DNA of 6,176 bases from an uncultured Oscillospiraceae bacterium (GTDB lineage: Bacteria; Bacillota; Clostridia; Oscillospirales; Oscillospiraceae): NCBI GenBank assembly GCA_934661715.1, contig CAKUJL010000097.1:1-6176 (forward strand). The letters are read 5' to 3'. The notes under the pieces were generated by a model that made no database searches, had not been told where the DNA came from, and was given only the letters and a program-made list of their open reading frames with translations. Shown in pieces: positions 4,585 to 6,176 of this stretch (the first letter of the stretch is position 1; every line of letters starts with the position of its first letter). A program made the translations under genes and the position numbers.

Positions 4585-4612
4585 AGTATACACCCGGAAT
4601 TGGCACTGTCAA
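4585..4612 (-). promoter_or_regulatory. Sigma-A promoter of the Hsp20 gene
   Basis: On the minus strand a consensus TTGACA (4607-4612) is followed after 16 nt by TATACT (4585-4590). It is the best sigma-A match in the window. Its -35 lies between the two arms of the CIRCE-like operator, so a bound repressor would block it. Confidence 0.85.
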
Positions 4613-4628
4613 TAGGAGAGTGCCAATT
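4598..4628. promoter_or_regulatory. CIRCE-like operator (HrcA site)
   Basis: A perfect 10-bp inverted repeat, AATTGGCACT (4598-4607) and AGTGCCAATT (4619-4628), has an 11-nt spacer. In CIRCE register this is TTGGCACTG, 9 nt, GAGTGCCAA, against the known consensus TTAGCACTC, 9 nt, GAGTGCTAA. The third base of each arm differs symmetrically (A to G, T to C), and the innermost pair is mismatched on the left. Geometry and position on the Hsp20 -35 support HrcA control; no hrcA gene is in the window. Confidence 0.8.
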
Positions 4629-4734
4629 GTTCATAAAGAATGTGCTTTTTGTTCACAGTCTGGTCATAATCTGCCCGCCGCTTCTTTCGATTCTCTTAAA
4701 TTTCCTGAAGAAGCCGCAAAATGGCGCTTTTTTG
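4629..4734. other. Gene-free spacer between divergent promoters
   Basis: This stretch separates the Hsp20 control region from the deacetylase promoter. It holds no supportable gene. The only pattern noted is a direct repeat of TTGTTCA (near 4627 and again near 4649). No function is assigned. Confidence 0.4.
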
Positions 4735-4743
4735 TGGTATGAT
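4735..4743 (+). promoter_or_regulatory. Upstream extended -10 promoter (P1) of the deacetylase gene
   Basis: TGGTATGAT gives TATGAT (4738-4743) behind a TGn extension. No clear -35 is visible. Transcription from here would include the whole hairpin array (4753-4894) in a leader of about 185 nt. Confidence 0.5.
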
Positions 4744-4752
4744 AGTCGCAAA

Positions 4753-4894
4753 GTGCGCACGTTGTGTGCACCCGAGCCAAAGGCTCGGGACTTTTGCACC
4801 GCAAAAGTCTTTTCGCTGCTGTCACAACGACAATAAAAATCGGCTCTGCCGATTTTTGCACGGCTCTGCCGCGCAGACAGCGCTTCGCGCTGTC
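4753..4894. repeat. Tandem array of six triloop hairpins in the deacetylase leader
   Basis: The hairpins and loops in order are: GTGCGCAC/GTGTGCAC, loop GTT (4753-4771, one G-U pair as RNA); CCCGAGCC/GGCTCGGG, loop AAA (4771-4789); GACTTTTGC/GCAAAAGTC, loop ACC (4789-4809); AAAAATCGGC/GCCGATTTTT, loop TCT (4835-4857); CGGC/GCCG, loop TCT (4861-4871); GACAGCGC/GCGCTGTC, loop TTC (4876-4894). Neighbouring units touch or share a base. Stems differ in sequence, yet almost all are closed by G-C or C-G pairs over a 3-nt loop. There is no coding capacity and no matching riboswitch known to me. Confidence 0.8.
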
Positions 4895-4898
4895 ATTG

Positions 4899-4907
4899 TG
4901 TTATGAT
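4899..4907 (+). promoter_or_regulatory. Proximal extended -10 promoter (P2) of the deacetylase gene
   Basis: TGTTATGAT gives TATGAT (4902-4907) behind a TGn extension, 26 nt before the start codon. This would yield a short leader without the hairpin array. It closely resembles the P1 box 164 bp upstream. TGATG/CATCA (4904-4908 and 4914-4918) forms a small inverted repeat over the expected start site. Confidence 0.5.
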
Positions 4908-4933
4908 GTAACGCATCACAAGGAGATGAAACC

Positions 4934-6176
4934 ATGAAAAAACGAAAGGTATTCTGCGCCGTGCTGGTGATGGTTCTTTTGCTGGGGCTCAGCGTTCCGG
5001 CGCTCGCGTCCGATTTTACCGGCAAGCTCATTGCCATCACCTTTGACGACGGGCCCGGCGCTTACACGGGGACGCTTCTCGACGAGCTGGCTGCGCGGGA
5101 CGTGAAGGCGACGTTCTTCGTCTCCGGCTACCGCGCATCCAACTACCCCGAGACGTTAAAGCGCATGGTCGCGGAGGGCCACCAGCTGGCCAGCCACACG
5201 CAGAATCACGAAAATCTCAACACCCTGTCCGCCAGCAAGATCGCCAGCGAGATCAGCCAGACGCAGGCGCTCATCACCGCCGCCGGAGGCGACGACCCCG
5301 CCTACATCCGCCCGCCCTACGGCAACGCGAACAAGACCGTCCGTGCCCAGGCAAAGGTTCCGCTCATCAACTGGTCGGTCGACCCGGAGGATTGGAAGTA
5401 CCATAACGCGGACACCGTGTGCCAGAATATCCTCGCCGGAAGCTACGACGGGGCCATCATTCTCGTGCACGATATCTACAAGACGAGCGTAAACGGTGCG
5501 CTGGCCGCGATCGACAAGCTTCTGGAGCAGGGCTATGAATTCGTCACCGTGCGCGATCTTCTTTTGCGCCGCGGCGTCACGCCGGAGGCCGGAGTCATGT
5601 ACTACGACGCGAAAAACACCGGCGTGAATCTCGATATCGACGAGGCCGGAAGCGGCTATTTTGACGAAAGCAATCTTTCGCAGCACTGGGCCTATGACGC
5701 GCTCACGTTCTGCCTCAGCCACGGGTATCTCGACTACGAACCGGACGGCCGCGTCCGGCCCAACAAGCCCATCACGCGCGGCGAATTCGTGACGAGTCTC
5801 GCAAAATTCTGCGGCATCGACGAGAGCTACCGCGCCGCTGCCGACACCGGCTACCGCGACGTGGATAACGACAGTCCCCTCGCCCCTTACGTCAAATGGG
5901 CCTATGACGCCGGGCTCATGGACGGCTCGAACGGCTCGTTCCTGCCGGGCGACAAGCTCACCCGCGAACAGATGGCGACCGTCGTGGCCCGGTACTTAAC
6001 GGCGCTGGGTCTTGCGGGCGAGGACATCCAGCCGAGCAGCTATAAAGACCAGCCGCGCATCTCCTCGTGGGCGGTAAACGGCGTCGCGCTATGCACGCAG
6101 AAGGGAATTTTGCAGGGCACGAACGGAGCGTTTTTTCCCAAGGGGAAGCTCACAAGGGCGCAGACGGCAGCAATAC
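4934..6176 (+). CDS. Secreted SLH-anchored polysaccharide deacetylase (NodB family), partial
   Basis: 414 complete codons are visible; the gene runs off the right edge. Residues 1-25 are a Sec signal peptide (cleavage after ALA). A NodB carbohydrate esterase 4 domain spans about 30-212 with all five motifs: TFDDGP (D38 catalytic, D39 metal), HTQNH (H88, H92 metal), RPPYG (126-130), DPEDW (150-154) and LVHD (H179). It should remove N-acetyl groups from peptidoglycan or another surface glycan. Three SLH repeats follow at about 242-296, 302-360 and 370 onward (the third is cut). These normally bind pyruvylated secondary wall polymer, so the enzyme is probably held on the cell surface. AAGGAG (4920-4925), 8 nt upstream, fixes the ATG. 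Two extended -10 boxes and a hairpin array precede it. Substrate is inferred. Confidence 0.95.
   Translation, partial: MKKRKVFCAVLVMVLLLGLSVPALASDFTGKLIAITFDDGPGAYTGTLLDELAARDVKATFFVSGYRASNYPETLKRMVAEGHQLASHTQNHENLNTLSASKIASEISQTQALITAAGGDDPAYIRPPYGNANKTVRAQAKVPLINWSVDPEDWKYHNADTVCQNILAGSYDGAIILVHDIYKTSVNGALAAIDKLLEQGYEFVTVRDLLLRRGVTPEAGVMYYDAKNTGVNLDIDEAGSGYFDESNLSQHWAYDALTFCLSHGYLDYEPDGRVRPNKPITRGEFVTSLAKFCGIDESYRAAADTGYRDVDNDSPLAPYVKWAYDAGLMDGSNGSFLPGDKLTREQMATVVARYLTALGLAGEDIQPSSYKDQPRISSWAVNGVALCTQKGILQGTNGAFFPKGKLTRAQTAAI

Noticed and set aside
4459..4593. Extended N-terminus for Hsp20
   Set aside because: The family-typical start MLPSIFGENLFDDFF coincides with the ATG at 4458, which has GGAGG 8 nt upstream; the added residues are leader sequence.
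4753..4894. CRISPR array
   Set aside because: There is no repeated unit of constant sequence with spacers; each hairpin has a different stem and there is no spacing regularity. No cas gene is present.
4753..4894. Riboswitch or T-box leader
   Set aside because: No recognised conserved core, specifier loop, T-box sequence or terminator/antiterminator pair was found; the hairpins are separate simple stems.
5156..5722. Minus-strand open frame inside the deacetylase gene
   Set aside because: It is antisense to the NodB catalytic motifs and has no ribosome site.

Overview
The window looks like chromosomal DNA from a GC-rich gut-type member of the Clostridia, most likely an Oscillospiraceae/Ruminococcaceae-like anaerobe. 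This is inferred from four things: strong AGGAG-type ribosome sites, a CIRCE-controlled Hsp20, an SLH-anchored NodB deacetylase, and the kind of GC-rich palindromic intergenic repeats common in those genomes. No species can be named from the sequence. There is no phage, plasmid, IS transposase, CRISPR array or rRNA/tRNA gene.

Layout, left to right. Positions 1-290 hold no gene; 75-267 is a palindromic repeat element with 10-bp inverted ends. A small XRE-type regulator (399-641, +) follows an AT-rich promoter that carries a perfect 11-bp-arm palindrome. Positions 642-1201 hold no gene but are packed with secondary structure: a hairpin array, two terminator-like hairpins, a 166-bp self-complementary element and further long-stem hairpins. 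The minus strand then carries a three-gene cluster in the order lipoprotein (3028-2495), ECF sigma factor (2423-1806) and membrane-anchored anti-sigma factor (1828-1202, overlapping the sigma gene by 23 nt). Next are an acyl-ACP thioesterase (3880-3131, -) with its own extended -10 promoter, and an Hsp20 small heat-shock protein (4458-4012, -) with a sigma-A promoter overlapped by a CIRCE-like operator and a strong terminator. Divergently, a secreted polysaccharide deacetylase with C-terminal SLH repeats starts at 4934 (+) and runs off the right edge. Its leader contains a tandem array of six triloop hairpins.

How the genes may work together. The ECF cluster is the most coherent system. The extracytoplasmic part of the anti-sigma factor and the body of the lipoprotein share one domain (matching SGDxNxY, VTLKG and AVWxDGxYSY blocks). 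The signal receptor and a secreted lipoprotein therefore appear to be homologous and encoded in one operon, which suggests competition for, or joint sensing of, one extracytoplasmic signal. A candidate ECF-type promoter (TGCAAC, 17 nt, TGTATA) lies upstream of the lipoprotein and could give autoregulation. Together with the thioesterase, Hsp20 and cell-wall deacetylase, the neighbourhood leans towards envelope and stress functions, but apart from the ECF cluster the genes appear to be separate transcription units.

The most unusual DNA-level signal is the set of head-to-tail short hairpins, mostly with 3-nt loops closed by G-C pairs, found in at least four intergenic places (94-128 and 231-245; 651-736; 1138-1178; 4753-4894). 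They look like a repeated structural vocabulary rather than a repeated sequence.
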